Source: Gautieria morchelliformis
Lineage: Eukaryota; Basidiomycota; Agaricomycetes; Gomphales; Gomphaceae
Assembly: GCA_015179125.1 (NCBI GenBank)
Contig: WHVA01000093.1
Coordinates: forward strand, 124,001-188,000
DNA: 64,000 nucleotides
Direction: 5' to 3'
A program made the translations under genes and the position numbers. Positions 45,975 through 57,878 of this stretch are shown piece by piece. The notes under the pieces were generated by a model that had not been told where the DNA came from, did no database searches, and saw only the letters and a list, made by a program, of their open reading frames with translations. Position 1 is the first letter of the stretch; each line of letters starts with the position of its first letter.

Positions 45975-48020
45975 TCATGACTGTTTGAGCTCGGCCTGAA
46001 TGGCCTTCTCACCCTCAGCCGTTAACCGTGACTCGCCAGAACCAATATCTTTCTCAAAATATACTGGTTCAAACCTGGATCCAAAAGCAATGTATCAGAG
46101 GCCTACACGAAGCCAAGAAAAGGAAAAGGTCTCACTCGATGCCCTTCTTCTTCCGCTCCAACGCGATATCACGCTGTTTCTGCTCGATGGCCAGCTTGAC
46201 CTTCGTCGCCTCATTGAACTCCTTCTTCAGCAAGTTGCTGGTTACATGTTCCCACAGCTTCCGCGACTCGTTCGGGTGCTGCAGTGACAGTGGGCGTACT
46301 GACTTGGGAATGACGTGTAAAGTCGATAGATCAATCAGAGTGTTCCACTCCTAAGGCATATGTAGTCTGTAAGAGAACGTCATGGAGTAAACAAGTCAGT
46401 CACGTACAGTCTCGCCCATTCGTCTCCACCGTATTCTGTGCTTCCACGAACCCTCTATCTGTGCAACAACACGATCCTTCGGGACGTGCTTTACGCGAGT
46501 CCACGCCTCGTGAGCAGTCTCATTCGTCTTGTACGTGTGCACTACGCCCTCAAGTGCAAACTGTGCCTTGCCTAGCCACGACTGTGAACAAGCACTTTAA
46601 TGCCGGGATCCCACTATATACGATTATCGCACCTCATCTTTATAGTCAATCACCGTACGATAGTTCACCTCGGACTTTCCGTCAGTTGCGGTTACCATAG
46701 TCTGCAGCAGGGTAAGTCACTCGGCACGCCAGCGTCTCGTGATGCCCATACCGAATCTGCGACTGTTGCGTAAAAGCTTCCTCTCAAGATACCGTTGACT
46801 TGTGCAGTTGGATGCGTAATCTGGTACCGTTCGCCCTCGCCATGGCCCCCAGTAAGCCGTATGAATATGCCCTTGTTCGAGGATCCGGGAGAGACGCGGA
46901 TCGTGGTACCAGACACCTTCGCCGAGATCTGATCCACACCAGACGCAGTGACATGCCGCGCGGGGCACGACACAAAATAAGACGATATCGGCGGGTGGTG
47001 AGACACCTGCTCCGTCTTCGCCGCACAGCCCATGAGTCTGGTGATTGAATGCGGCACCGGAAGATATTACTTACCAAATAAATAACACGCACACGCTCTC
47101 CGCCCTCCACCTCCCCTTCAATTAGCTCACCGGTCTCAGCATTATACGCGCTGCCAGCCAAGCTTAGATTGGACATTCCCGCGGAAAGATTGGTCTGTCC
47201 GACGGCAGCTCGGGGAACGAATGGTGGGGAAGAATTTCCAACCTTGTTGTTGAGGCCACTGTTTGCGCTATTTACACTAAGAGTGTCCCCGTTCTTCGAA
47301 TTGTCGGTCTTGTTGTCCGCGACGTTTAAGCGAGAACTTTGGCCGCTCTTGACGCTGACGGTATCGCTCTTGGACGACGCAGGCAGGGCGACATAAAGAT
47401 GCTGAATTGGCGAATCAGACGGGTCGGATGGGTAGCCTACCGGGATGACATCCCAATGTGCCCTGAAGTGTTCACCAAGCACTGAGTTGTACGGTTTGCA
47501 AATCTTACCGCGCTGTGAAAAAGAGTCAGGACATGACGCAATGGGGCGTGGATGCAGGGAAACGCACGATGAATTTGAGTTCTTTGCTGAACGTAAAGCG
47601 CAAAACGGCAAGCATACGCTGAAAGGGATCTTCGGAGTCATTGATGCTAGAGAAGAGGCGATAAGCACAACGTTGGTCGAGTTGACCCATGCGCACGCTG
47701 CAAACAAATCTGGGCGATCCAAATACTGCCAGTACTCGAGATTAGGCATTGGCTCGAGCAACGACGCCGGCAGAGATAGCCGCCTTTAGGAATTCGAATC
47801 AGAGCTTATGTCTCTCGTTGGCATGGCGCAAAACTCACATGGCTGCGATGTCCTTCACGCCCAGGCAGCGCTTCAGCAGGCTCACGATCATCTTGAGCTT
47901 GCTGCCCTCGCCACTGTCTGGAACTGCCGCTGCCGGAGCGTCCGGATCGACATCAAAGACCTGGGTTGCTGGGTCGTCGTCACTAGGCGGCGGAAGGTTC
48001 TTCGATGTCATGGTGGTCAT
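45975..48020 (-). CDS. Oxysterol-binding protein, Kes1/Osh4 type
   Basis: Lipid-transfer protein exchanging sterol and phosphatidylinositol-4-phosphate between membranes. The ORP fingerprint EQVSHHPPISSYF is present near 47010. GKICKPYNSVLGEHFRAHWD (about 47500) and LEPMPNLEYWQYLDRPDLFA (about 47750) are the standard N-terminal core segments. An acidic N-terminal extension (SDDDPATQVFDVDPDAP) and a long Ser/Asn-rich insert between VALPASSKS and NAETGELIEGEVEGG (about 47370-47110) may be a disordered loop. The C-terminal half reads NYRTVIDYKDE, GSWKHRIRWRR and EFNEATKVKLAIEQKQRDIA, ending AELKQS with TGA at 45975-45977. I chose the ATG at 48020 (MTTMTSKNLPPP); a second in-frame ATG lies 9 bases inside. 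No PH or ankyrin domain, so this is a short-type ORP. Confidence 0.87.
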
Positions 48021-49341
48021 CGGGTGGGTTTCCAAGGCTCACGATCGCCAGGGAGGCTAGATCTTTCTGGTACACAGCTGTGTGGAGCTGGGTTGATCAA
48101 AGAGCGGTTACTAGTGGCTGACGCAGGATTAAAAACACAATGAGCCGGTGGTGGTGGTCGGGACGCAGCCAGACGCACGCGGTCGCGCGAAAGTACTCTT
48201 TGACGCACGTTGTACTGCAAGATCGCTTTACACGTAATCTCTTACTCAATACAGGCTTGTCTATTGTGCCCAGATATCGTAGGTAACGCGTAACAAAACA
48301 TTTTGCCCATTCATGTCCACCAAGAGCATACAATACTGCAGGGTCGCCCAACCGAGTCGGCTCAAGCTTGCTCCTCTGGAAACATGACACGTCTCCTATA
48401 TCCACCACACCGTGAAGCTCACTGCAAGCTTCTTTCTTACGCAGTTACGCTCCTGAACGGCTGTGCGAGTACACGCGGCCCATTGCCGCAGCACCCGATG
48501 GTCACTTCCGGTGCCAACTCCGAGTTCGGCAGCGTCAGGCTGGTGCCATTCTATGGAAAAAGGTGAGTGTGTAACTGATACAAGAGCGGGGCAGGGAAGT
48601 AACAGTGCCGGGAGTATCTTTACATCTGAAACTGGAACGGGGTTTGCTGTGTTGGCGACTGCCTGATGACGGGTAAAGGGAAGACATTGCAGGTAGAACC
48701 TTGCAGGATAGGGTTTTCTCTAGTGCCGTGATGTGCGTAACAGATTCCCACGGGTGGTCAGTGGGCGAAGGCACTTGGTGACCATTGACCGCCACGAAGA
48801 CAGGCCTTATAGTCCGGGATGAGCCCTCAACAATCTAACAGTCGTACCATGGAAATTCTTTGTGAACCGGTCACTTTTGTTCCCTTGTAAGCGTCACGTC
48901 TGCCTATCATTCGGGAGATGCATTGGACTGAACAGATTGTATAAGACGTACAGTGTTAGTGATGAATCTGATGTACTACACTGCGCTTATGATTCTCCCG
49001 GAGTCCCACCCATTATTGTCCGTGTTCACTTGCAGTGCATGCTCAATCACGGTAGATGAACAACCCATAATTATCCTGAGGTGGAGCCGTGGCATCACAA
49101 ACACCGGACTTACTATTACTGATCACCGGTTACCTTCTACTTGGGCGCATTATGCATCTGGAGGATTTTTGATTCGACTCACGGGAGGGTACTAGACATA
49201 CCAGAAAAACCAATGCATTGGACAAGACTAAGCACAGACTAGATTCAAGTAATACAGGCCAAGCACAAACTATTTTCGATAAACGAGGCGAGTCGGTGGT
49301 TTACAAGCGCATTCCCCCCCCCCATACATGTCTGAACATGA
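48021..49341. other. Intergenic between Kes1-like and GH7 genes
   Basis: 5' region of the Kes1-like gene and 3' region of the GH7 gene. No coding sequence or RNA gene recognised. Confidence 0.4.
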
Positions 49342-50768
49342 TTAGGCAACAAAGGTCGAGCCGAGGTCACCGAACTTGATGTTAGAGAAGGTGACGGAGG
49401 CGTTCGGGCTCTCCGACTCGACATTGTTTGGCACACCCGATGTGGTGGCGCATGGTCCACGTGCGACGCCGGGAGCGGTGACATTCCCGCCCACGGGGTA
49501 GTCACTGTCGAGCCACAGCATCTCGGCTGCATGGTCGTCCCATAGACTCATAACCAACACCATGCCCTGGCTGAACGCATTCCCCATGGTCGAGAGCCCA
49601 CCCCTGCTCTCGAAGGAGTTGGTATCGCCGACCGTCGTCTTTTGGGCGTTGCAAAAGCTGTCGGTGACCGAATCGTACGCTTGCATGTTGGGGATGTTGA
49701 CCTTGGAGTTCTGGATGACTCGGCCATTCTGCACGTACATGCGGCGGATCTCGGACAGCGTGCCAGTGGCGGTATTGTCGGAAGTGATGAACTGGGTCAC
49801 AACGGTGAACTTGGAGCTGGTGTCGACCGTCTTCCCGGTGCCGAAGAATGACGTGTTACCCATGCGGTACGAGTTGAAGTCGCAGCCGTCTTTGTCGCAC
49901 AGTCCGTTATATCTGTCGGCCCCAGCACCGCAGCTGGTGCCGGAGCAGCGGGTCTGGCCTTGGACGGAGCAAACGTGAGGCGTGTAGGCCGTCGCTTGGG
50001 AATTGGCTTCCCAAACATCCATCTCATTGCAGCATGTGCCGAACATGCCAGTTCCGGAGTTCGGGTCGGATGCAGAAGGGGTCCAGCCTACAACATTGGC
50101 CTGCAAGACAGATCCCGTCAGGGTCAAATCCAACAAAATAAACACTGAACACATGCCTCGCCGTTAATGAACTTCAAGTCCTGGGGACACTGTGAATCGC
50201 AATAGCCGGTTCCGTACTTGGCTCCGGCTTTGTTGGAGGGGAACTTGGAGAGACCACCGTCTGCATCCATCTCGGTGAAGTAAAGCGCGCCGTTGAGACC
50301 GCAGGGAAGGTTGGAGACGTCGACGTCGAACGTGAACTCCTGGTTCTTGAGATGGAACATCTGGTAATTGCTCTCGCTGGCTAAGAGGTACACACGCGAG
50401 CCAATGTTCTTCTGTGCGCTCCAGGTGACGAACTTGAGGGTGAGCGCGTTGCCGGCGGTCGTAATACCGTATGTACCGGAGTAGTCGGCGCCGTCCAACG
50501 CGCAGTTGTTGGCGCAGGTTGCACCGTCAGGGCAGAGACCCGCGTTCCAGGAGTTGCCTGTGTAACAATTCGTGGTGCTAGTAGTCTGGTGGAGCCACCG
50601 CCAGTTCGAGTCGAGCACGACGGATCCCGCCTGAGTCTGACAGCCGCCCCCTTTGGTGCATTGCTGTACGCTAAGTTGGGGGTGGTTCTCTGCTACCTGC
50701 GTGCCCACTTGCTGGCCGCATACAGCAGCAAAGAGAGAGAGAGAGAGGAGAGCAGCTGCGCCAAACAT
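49342..50768 (-). CDS. Cellobiohydrolase I, glycoside hydrolase family 7
   Basis: Secreted reducing-end exoglucanase releasing cellobiose from cellulose. Two exons (50768-50157 and 50100-49342), 456 residues. The signal peptide [18 protein letters not shown] is followed by [19 protein letters not shown], the usual mature GH7 start. The catalytic motif EMDVWEANS holds the nucleophile and acid/base glutamates with the intervening aspartate. [43 protein letters not shown] and [20 protein letters not shown] are family blocks. The protein stops at [13 protein letters not shown], so there is no linker or CBM1 module; this is a catalytic-domain-only form. The intron at 50101-50156 has a GC donor rather than GT. 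A TATA box lies about 60 bases upstream. An earlier in-frame start without a signal peptide is unlikely. Confidence 0.95.
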
Positions 50769-50823
50769 GCCGTATGAATCTTTGCTGGTGCGGTGCAGAT
50801 GGTGAAGGCCGGGCGCAATGCTC

Positions 50824-50831
50824 TTTATATA
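50824..50831 (-). promoter_or_regulatory. TATA box of the GH7 gene
   Basis: On the minus strand CGTATATAAAGAG lies about 56-63 bases before the start codon at 50768, a normal fungal TATA spacing for a strongly induced gene. Confidence 0.6.
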
Positions 50832-53800
50832 CGGTATGGGCTCGGAAAATGTTTGGCGGCTATCCATCCTCCACAACGAAACTGCAAAGCTGATATCTTT
50901 TCCAAGGTCTCGTGGTTCTCAAGCATCGACAGCCCCTTGGAGATGCAGCTGCTGACCTTGTATGAAACCGAGGTGTGCCCGGCAGTTAACGTTTTAGCTC
51001 GTCACAAGTTCTAGAATGACCCTTTACACCAACAACAGCGCTCAGGGCTTGAGCAACGGGCCGTCAATTTTTTTTTCTAGCTAAACCGTTAACTACTAAT
51101 ATTTTATTCACGTGTAATAGAGTGTCGTATGGCTCGTTTTTCTCTACCAATTGGTTTGCAGGTCATTACTCACCAGTTGGTTCTCTCGTCGCTATACAGC
51201 CCAAGCGTTGCAATGAAGCAGGGTAACAAAGGACACTTCCATTTCAGACTATAATTACCAACCTATAAATAGTATACTGAGACTAGAGAATCCATTTTTG
51301 TACACTTTAAAATTCTTATGTGTATAAAAACTATTCCAAGTGCAACCTAAACAGACCTTATGGTTCCTGCATACGGTGTGTTATATGTAGTGTACAGTAC
51401 GGTGCCCGTAGTGGACTGTGGACTTATTTCATAGAATAAAAAAAATGCTGAAAGTAACACCGTCAGCACGGCTAGCTATACCAGAAGGTATACAATGCAT
51501 TCCAAGCCTGAAGCTTCAGGGTGGGGTGGTGATTACAGATGTTCAGTGGCGTTGATTACCGTAAAAATAATTCTGTGGCGTTCTGATGCAAGTCACCTAC
51601 CTAAAGACAACCATGTTAACTTCGAGTAATTTATTTGTTTTCATGATAGGTACCTTTTAGCAACCTGACACATGTCACTACATGCAGTAAACAAAAGCAT
51701 AATCCGCCACCCGTCATAGGTATACCAGTTGGGCCTAAAGGAGGCTTCTGGGATGGAATGCCTCAACAAAAGTCCAGATGCTGTCATGTCGGATCGTCTT
51801 CGGGAATCGAAAATGCGAAAAAGATTGTACCTTCAAATTGCACAAGCCATAATCATCAGGAAAGGGAGCGGAGTTTACGGTGTTCCAATCTGCTTCGTGA
51901 TGTTGGGTCTGGTGCAAGTTGTGCAACTCCCGAAGTACGTCCGAATGGAAAACGCTCGTTTCGTTTACCGAAGAGTCTCCGGCGAGGAATGCCAAAGTTA
52001 CGACGAAGCAGTAACACGGGAGTAGGTTATGTTTTGACCTTGGAGTCAAATGACTTCCTCGTCGGATTTGGGTCGAGTAAGTTAACTTGAAGGTCAGCAT
52101 GAAGCGAATGGAGTATACCAGCATGGTATATTGACTTAGTATGTTTATCTTCTACTGACCCCCAGCTTGCTCCTCTCCTTATACCCTTGATTATTTAAAG
52201 CCTTCATATGCTCATAGTGGGTCTCGCAGAGCTCTCTTCGATCTTCTCGGTATGTTGTACTATACCAGATCAACTTAAAATATTCTCCCATAGGACACAC
52301 TATTCTCGTCAGTGCCTCGTCTTTACTATCCCTTCGAGCTTCAACTGTCGCAGCAGGATAGGACCAGGACTTCTACAGCCAGAAGATATAAATTGGACCC
52401 ATTTACCTTTCATTGAAATACTGCAGTGATCAACCGGAATCATTGGATCATTACACAGTATCTTATAGACTATGACACGCAACCCAGCCTTATTATATGA
52501 CCGTGCCCCTGCCTGTGCCCCCATTACCCACACCCGCACCCACGGGTAGTAGCTTCAAGTTCGCCTTTCAATGAGGCAGATCCTCAGTTTTACAGGCTTA
52601 AGCTCTATCCAGGAAGAACCAAGAGCCACACGCTGACGTTGTGTCACCCAGTGCCACGACGCAGCCAAGATGAGGCTGGTCGCTCATGGACGAATTTCAC
52701 GGCGACCTGGCTGCGAAATATGCATTTCTCTTCTTGGATTATGTCAACTTAAGGTGACATCTTTATTCCCATCCTTTCCATCCCTTTACAGTACAGCCTT
52801 GTCACCTCAGTCCGGATTACATGCCAGGACATGTCGAGAAAAGTAATGCCCCATTTGGAGCCTCCACACTCTTCATATCGATACCCGACATCTAGTGGGA
52901 TGCGCGTGGAAAGAAATTAACAGCTTTCACCTTCAATCGTACGTGGCTTCGATGGCCCTTAATACGTGACTTACATCATTCCCAGTCTTGAATACTTAAC
53001 AATGATGACGACTGATGCGAAGGTACAGTACCTTTTGCTTCCATCAGTTCTCGGCGGCGGAAGACTCTAAATCCAATGTTTTATCCCGCTGCCCCTTCCG
53101 TGATCGTCTGTGTCTAGAAGAATAATCTGGGCAGTAAGCTATTCAAAGTTTAGGCGATGCAGCCGGACCCGTCAGGAATATCGGCACCACGTGAATCATA
53201 ACAAGCGAGAATATTCTGTGTGGCCTGTGCTCGCCATTCGGCTGACCAGTATATCCTACAGCGAAGATGAGCACCGCAGAGAGTCCACGTGCAGTCCCAG
53301 CAAGTGATTTCCCCACTGCTGATTATCTCATGCCTCAGGCTGCCATGAAACCCGTTTCACTTCAAGTTCAGGATGTGGAGACTCGCCGGTGCGTAAAATT
53401 CCTATTGTGGGAATCTCCCCGATACAGTCGAGCAGTTGTGAAAACTCTCAATACGTCATACCCCGCTCTAGCGACTTCACAACAATTTCGCATGTTTATC
53501 GTGATTGATGTATTCATTGAAGCTCGATTGAAGCTCTGACTTTCACGCCCGCTAGCTGAAACGCAGTAGAACACCTGTGGGAACTCCTCGGCGTGTTTAG
53601 AGGAAACTTATGTTGCTAGACCTTCGAACTACAGTATCCCTTTATTCTTCAAATTCGGATATCACAAATTTGTAGCTCGCGATATACTATGGAACACTAG
53701 TGTTATCATGTACAGCTGTTAGAACACACGGTATATGCGAGGTATGCATAACATATGCAGAATATGCATACGTTAGTAGATTAGTAGAATAGACACAAAC

Positions 53801-56521
53801 ACTTCATGGGAAATTTGGGGGGTGAAGGTTGAGACCGTTATACTTGCACCACTGACAGATAACTGAGTTTTCCATGGTTAACCAAAGATGTACATACTGC
53901 CGATGTGGATGATGTGCACGTGTTGGAGGATATATATGTGTGTGCGCAGCACAGATGGTTGGACCTGATCATTATGAGCGAAGGACAGGGGTCATTTTGA
54001 ACTATAGTTTCAACGCTCAGCACTTTACGAAGATCGGGAAGCAACTATACCGAATCCATGCGCAACCCTCCCTGCTCGATTAGAAGTGCTATTGCGCCAT
54101 CCAGCATACTAATTGCATCATTAGTCGGTTCCTTTTGCGGAAGAAATCCAAGATGGTCGTGTCGGCATGGGAAGCCGCAGTCTTAATGCCTTAACATTCG
54201 ACAAGATACTGGCCCATCAAAGCCCCCTTGTGAAAGAAAGAAGGTAGCCTGTAGGTAAGGTTTGGCGCAGTCAACGCTGAGAACATAAACTTTAAGAGTT
54301 TGCTGATATATCTACCCATCAGGGAGCATTAGCCTGGAGGTCTTCAGTAGGCCTAGCAAGGAGGTTGCGAGATAATTAAAGTATGTGGAGAACAGAAGAC
54401 ATGCAGTCCTTGGCGTGACGACACTGCTGAAGATCCCCTCAGAAGGTGAACTATCTCAGGTATCAGGCACGAATCTCATCGATAGTGGAGAGGATACTTA
54501 CGATAAGACACAGGAGGGTGATACAGATGCTACGCGCTTAGATAGAGCCAAATTGATTTAAAGCAGCTATACTGTACTAGCGCTAGTGAGGGGAGATTTT
54601 GCGTGGTTCTGGGGCTTCTCTCGCCTTATCACCGAGCGAAGAGATAGGGGTCACGTGACGCTTGCAGTTCACAAGTGACACTTCAGCTCGTCGACCTTGC
54701 TCTTAGGTTGATCACGGTAAACTATCACATATTGCCGTGATGTGAGTCTCGGTACGTCGCATGGGCGGGCAACTCACCGTCATACTTCGGAAGACGCAGG
54801 CGTCTCCCGCTAGTATCACATCAACACAGCTTGAGAGCGCAAATACATTGAACGAATATCGCATGAAGGCACGTTGCTGATGTATAGAACTGGCTGGCCA
54901 TTCATACGGAGAGCTGCGTCTTGTTTTCCTTATGTTGTCCTGGAAACTGGACGAATTGATCACATCACGTATCCTTGCTGATGAGGCCTGTGCAACTCAC
55001 AGACATGTAGTAACAACATCCGCAGCCGTTCCGGATTGGTGAAGGAAGAGTATGGCCGACCAGCTTGAGGTTCTAATCAACAGTTTGAATCAGGACATCA
55101 AAAATTCAAAGTTGACCAGGTACCCCGCTGCGCACTCACACTGGCTGCATCACATGTCTAAACTCCTCCTAGAAACGTAAGTAGGTCATTGGAAATAATA
55201 ATCGAATGAGAGATGCTAAACAGAGATAGAGGCGAAGTTACATATTTAAGGAAGCTTACCTCATGTTTGCATTCGCATTCCTAGACTTCGTACGGAAAGT
55301 ATGTGGCTAATCCAGGATCCACTCGGCGTCGTGAAGAAGGGTTCCCATTATGCCCGCCCGAGAGCGGGCTTGCTGGCTCGGGCTTGAACATGATGTAAGG
55401 AAGAAACAGACCGTGGCCTTGGCAAATTCTCACGCTTTGTATCCTTTCCGCTCAACGGCGTCGAACAATCCACTCAAATTAATGACTTCTCAGGGCATCC
55501 TATGCGGCTCAGCCACTAGCGCTTGGACGGCGAGGCAAATGTATACTTGGTTGATCGAACGCGGATGGAGTGCCCAAGGCCCCCTCGGACCTATGTAGCC
55601 TAATATGATATCCGGGTGTGTGAATTGCGTCAAAAGTGTCAACGTCGACCTACGATCCTGCGCAGTCTGACCCTCTTGCCCATGTCCAACTATTATTGTT
55701 ATGAGGCATACGAAACCTCCAGACGGTGCCTTCGGAGATTCCTTTCCTGACCATTGTCCATCTCACTGGTTCGATTCTTCTCTGATTCTCGTCTGCACTA
55801 ATATTCCCGCTTTTCGGTCTTCCTCACCGCCAGGCACTCTCGCCATTCTGTTGTCCTTTACCGTCTTTCACCATACCGGCCTTAAGCAGTCGAAGCCACA
55901 TCCTATTGGTCTCTCATACCTTCTCACAGCGAAGTTGTGTCAGCGATGTCGCCATAGTTGTCGGGTCCGTCCGGGTTCGCTTGTCACAACGGGGACTCCG
56001 TATGGGGCTTTCTTGGTGGATACATGCGTCTTAAGTTTAGCAGTGACGACGTACGCTAAGTTATGATTCGGACTTGATTGGCCAACGGCTGGATCGTCGA
56101 GCCTGTATGACTCGCATCGAAGGATGAGCTGCGATAATCATCCGCGATGGGACAATTACTCTCTGCGCTAACACGTGTGTATATCCTGTTATCCCACGCG
56201 TTGAATGCGTAACTGGTACGCCTCATCCAATGCAAACCGATACTCAGACTCCCCGAAGCGGCACCTGGTGATTGACATTGTGCTAACCAGCTATGGGAAT
56301 GGCGAGTTTTTTAAACGATTCCATTTTGCCGCGCACGGGTAATGTTTAGTCCACATTTCTCTACTCCATATTGTCTGGTCATCGACTCATTACATCTACA
56401 TCTCCATGCGGCACTGACGAGGCTTCTTGGGCAAGAGGATTACTGACATTTGATACGTTTTCAAAAATTTGGAGATACCACCGCTCTGGCTCCACACACC
56501 ACTCCACAACAATATCACAGG
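50832..56521. other. Long stretch without a convincing gene
   Basis: About 5.7 kb. Open stretches at 51729-52025, 53267-53539 (ATG-started, 90 codons, starting MSTAESPRAVPASDFPTADY) and 55350-55598 (82 codons) show no known motif. An isolated ATG at about 55052 begins MADQLEVLINSLNQDIKNSK, recalling the N-terminus of a common Agaricomycete membrane-protein family, but the continuation is broken. The stretch could hold decayed or lineage-specific genes. No repeats with clear borders were seen. Confidence 0.35.
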
Positions 56522-56922
56522 CTACAGCCCGTATCGCCGTTTGATCGATTTCCACGCGGGAGTGGCGGCGGGGAACTGGGCGACAAAACGATCCATATCG
56601 TCCTCTTGGATCCTATTGATATCCACCTGTCCCCAAAAGCGTGTCAGGATGAAAATAACATGCTCTGCATCGTCTTGAGACCCGCGACTTGAATATCGTG
56701 ACGCGTCAGACTGATTCAGGATACCATCAGATGCAAGCATATAGCTACCTAATCCAGGCCTTCATCTTGGCGCGCAGGAACTCGGTCACGTTGAGAAAGG
56801 GCACGCTGTGCATTAGCATGACCCTTGACGCGTCGAGACGCCGCGGGCCTTCTTCCCCAGCTGGCAGTACCTCGAGTTGGATGGCAGGAATGGGTTCGTG
56901 ATACGTTACGTATAATCTGTTG
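56522..56922 (-). CDS. Small conserved fungal protein, 3' part only
   Basis: Two exons recovered: 56922-56749 and 56687-56522, joined across a 61-base intron with consistent phase. The encoded C-terminal part of about 113 residues includes YVTYHEPIPAIQLEVLPAGE, FLNVTEFLRAKMKAWISRGS, DDAEHVIFILTRFWGQVDIN and ends WKSIKRRYGL with a TAG. The pattern of an AK-KAW helix, then a run of D/A/I and R-x-W, and a DINRI-x-E-x-DM segment is one I associate with a widespread family of uncharacterised fungal proteins related to nucleotidyltransferases. The N-terminal exons upstream of 56922 were not resolved, so the gene could be truncated. Confidence 0.5.
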
Positions 56923-57878
56923 CTGCGGGGTCAGGTCTATATGCTGGGGTGATGACGGGGTGGCTCGCCTGTTGCTCCACCCGATCAGGGTTGCAGTGAG
57001 AGTTTCGTTTCCTGCGAGTGCTTGTCGCACGCGTCGGAAAGGGTGCGTGGATCCACTACCCTCGACGATGCAGAACAGTTCCTGGTGGGGTACATGGTCA
57101 TTCAAGTGTGACCGGTGAGCATTACTGGCAGGCATACTTCGGACTGTTTGGGAGAGCCCAAAAGGACGGTGAGTAACCCCCCATGGAACGCGTGCCCAAT
57201 GTGATTCGCGCGCAAGATCGCAGACAAGGCAGCAGCAGCTTGAGACAAACGGCGAGTAGTTGACGAGGAACTCATGAGTGAAGCAGGTCAGGCATGTTAT
57301 GGCAGCCGGCAAAGAGTGTAAAAAAGAAAGCAGCACAGAAGGGCCAATATTTTGAGCCTTGAGGCTAGACAAGACGCGCGTGGTAAACGGAAAGACCGGG
57401 GAACATTCGTGGGGTGCGGACCCTGCCGACTCTAAACTCGCCTGGCAGTAGCACCGTAATAGCGCACCCTGGAGGTTGCATGACCTCGCTAAGCATGTGA
57501 CCTTGAAGAAGTCAGCTGAGCGCGTAGCTGTTCATACGCAACGTGTGGTGCTCAGAAGGCTTTTGCGAATGGGACTCTGCCGTGGCGCTAGTGATCCACG
57601 ACTGAGCACTAGTAATTGCTGAGCACAAGATGTTGGTTCCCTGTCAGGATTGGATTCAGACCAGAAGAACGTCTTCAAAATTTAAATATCTAAGATCACG
57701 ATAAGTACTTACTAGTTACTCATGGATCTAGATAAGATTTATTACTTAGTGGTTACTTATTCTGGAAGCAGCTTTGGAAGAGTCACGCCGTGACAGTCAC
57801 ACCGCTCCCGAAATTTGTGTCACCGCTCGTTGGACCACCACGGACGGGCGTCGAACGAGTCAGGGATTCTTGCATGGT
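56923..57878. other. Unresolved upstream region
   Basis: May contain 5' exons of the small minus-strand gene and the promoter of the Mrs2-like gene. A 207-codon minus-strand open stretch (56749-57372) overlaps the recovered exon in another frame and shows no motif. Confidence 0.35.

Noticed and set aside
53267-53539. 90-codon ATG-started frame
   Set aside because: No homologous motif, no splice partners, ordinary composition; reported only within the spacer note.
55052-55598. Possible small membrane-protein gene starting MADQLEVLINSLNQ
   Set aside because: The N-terminus recalls a known mushroom family, but the exons that should follow cannot be read through, and the 82-codon frame at 55350 shares no motif with it.
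56749-57372. 207-codon minus-strand frame
   Set aside because: It overlaps a spliced exon with clear family character in another frame and has no recognisable motif.
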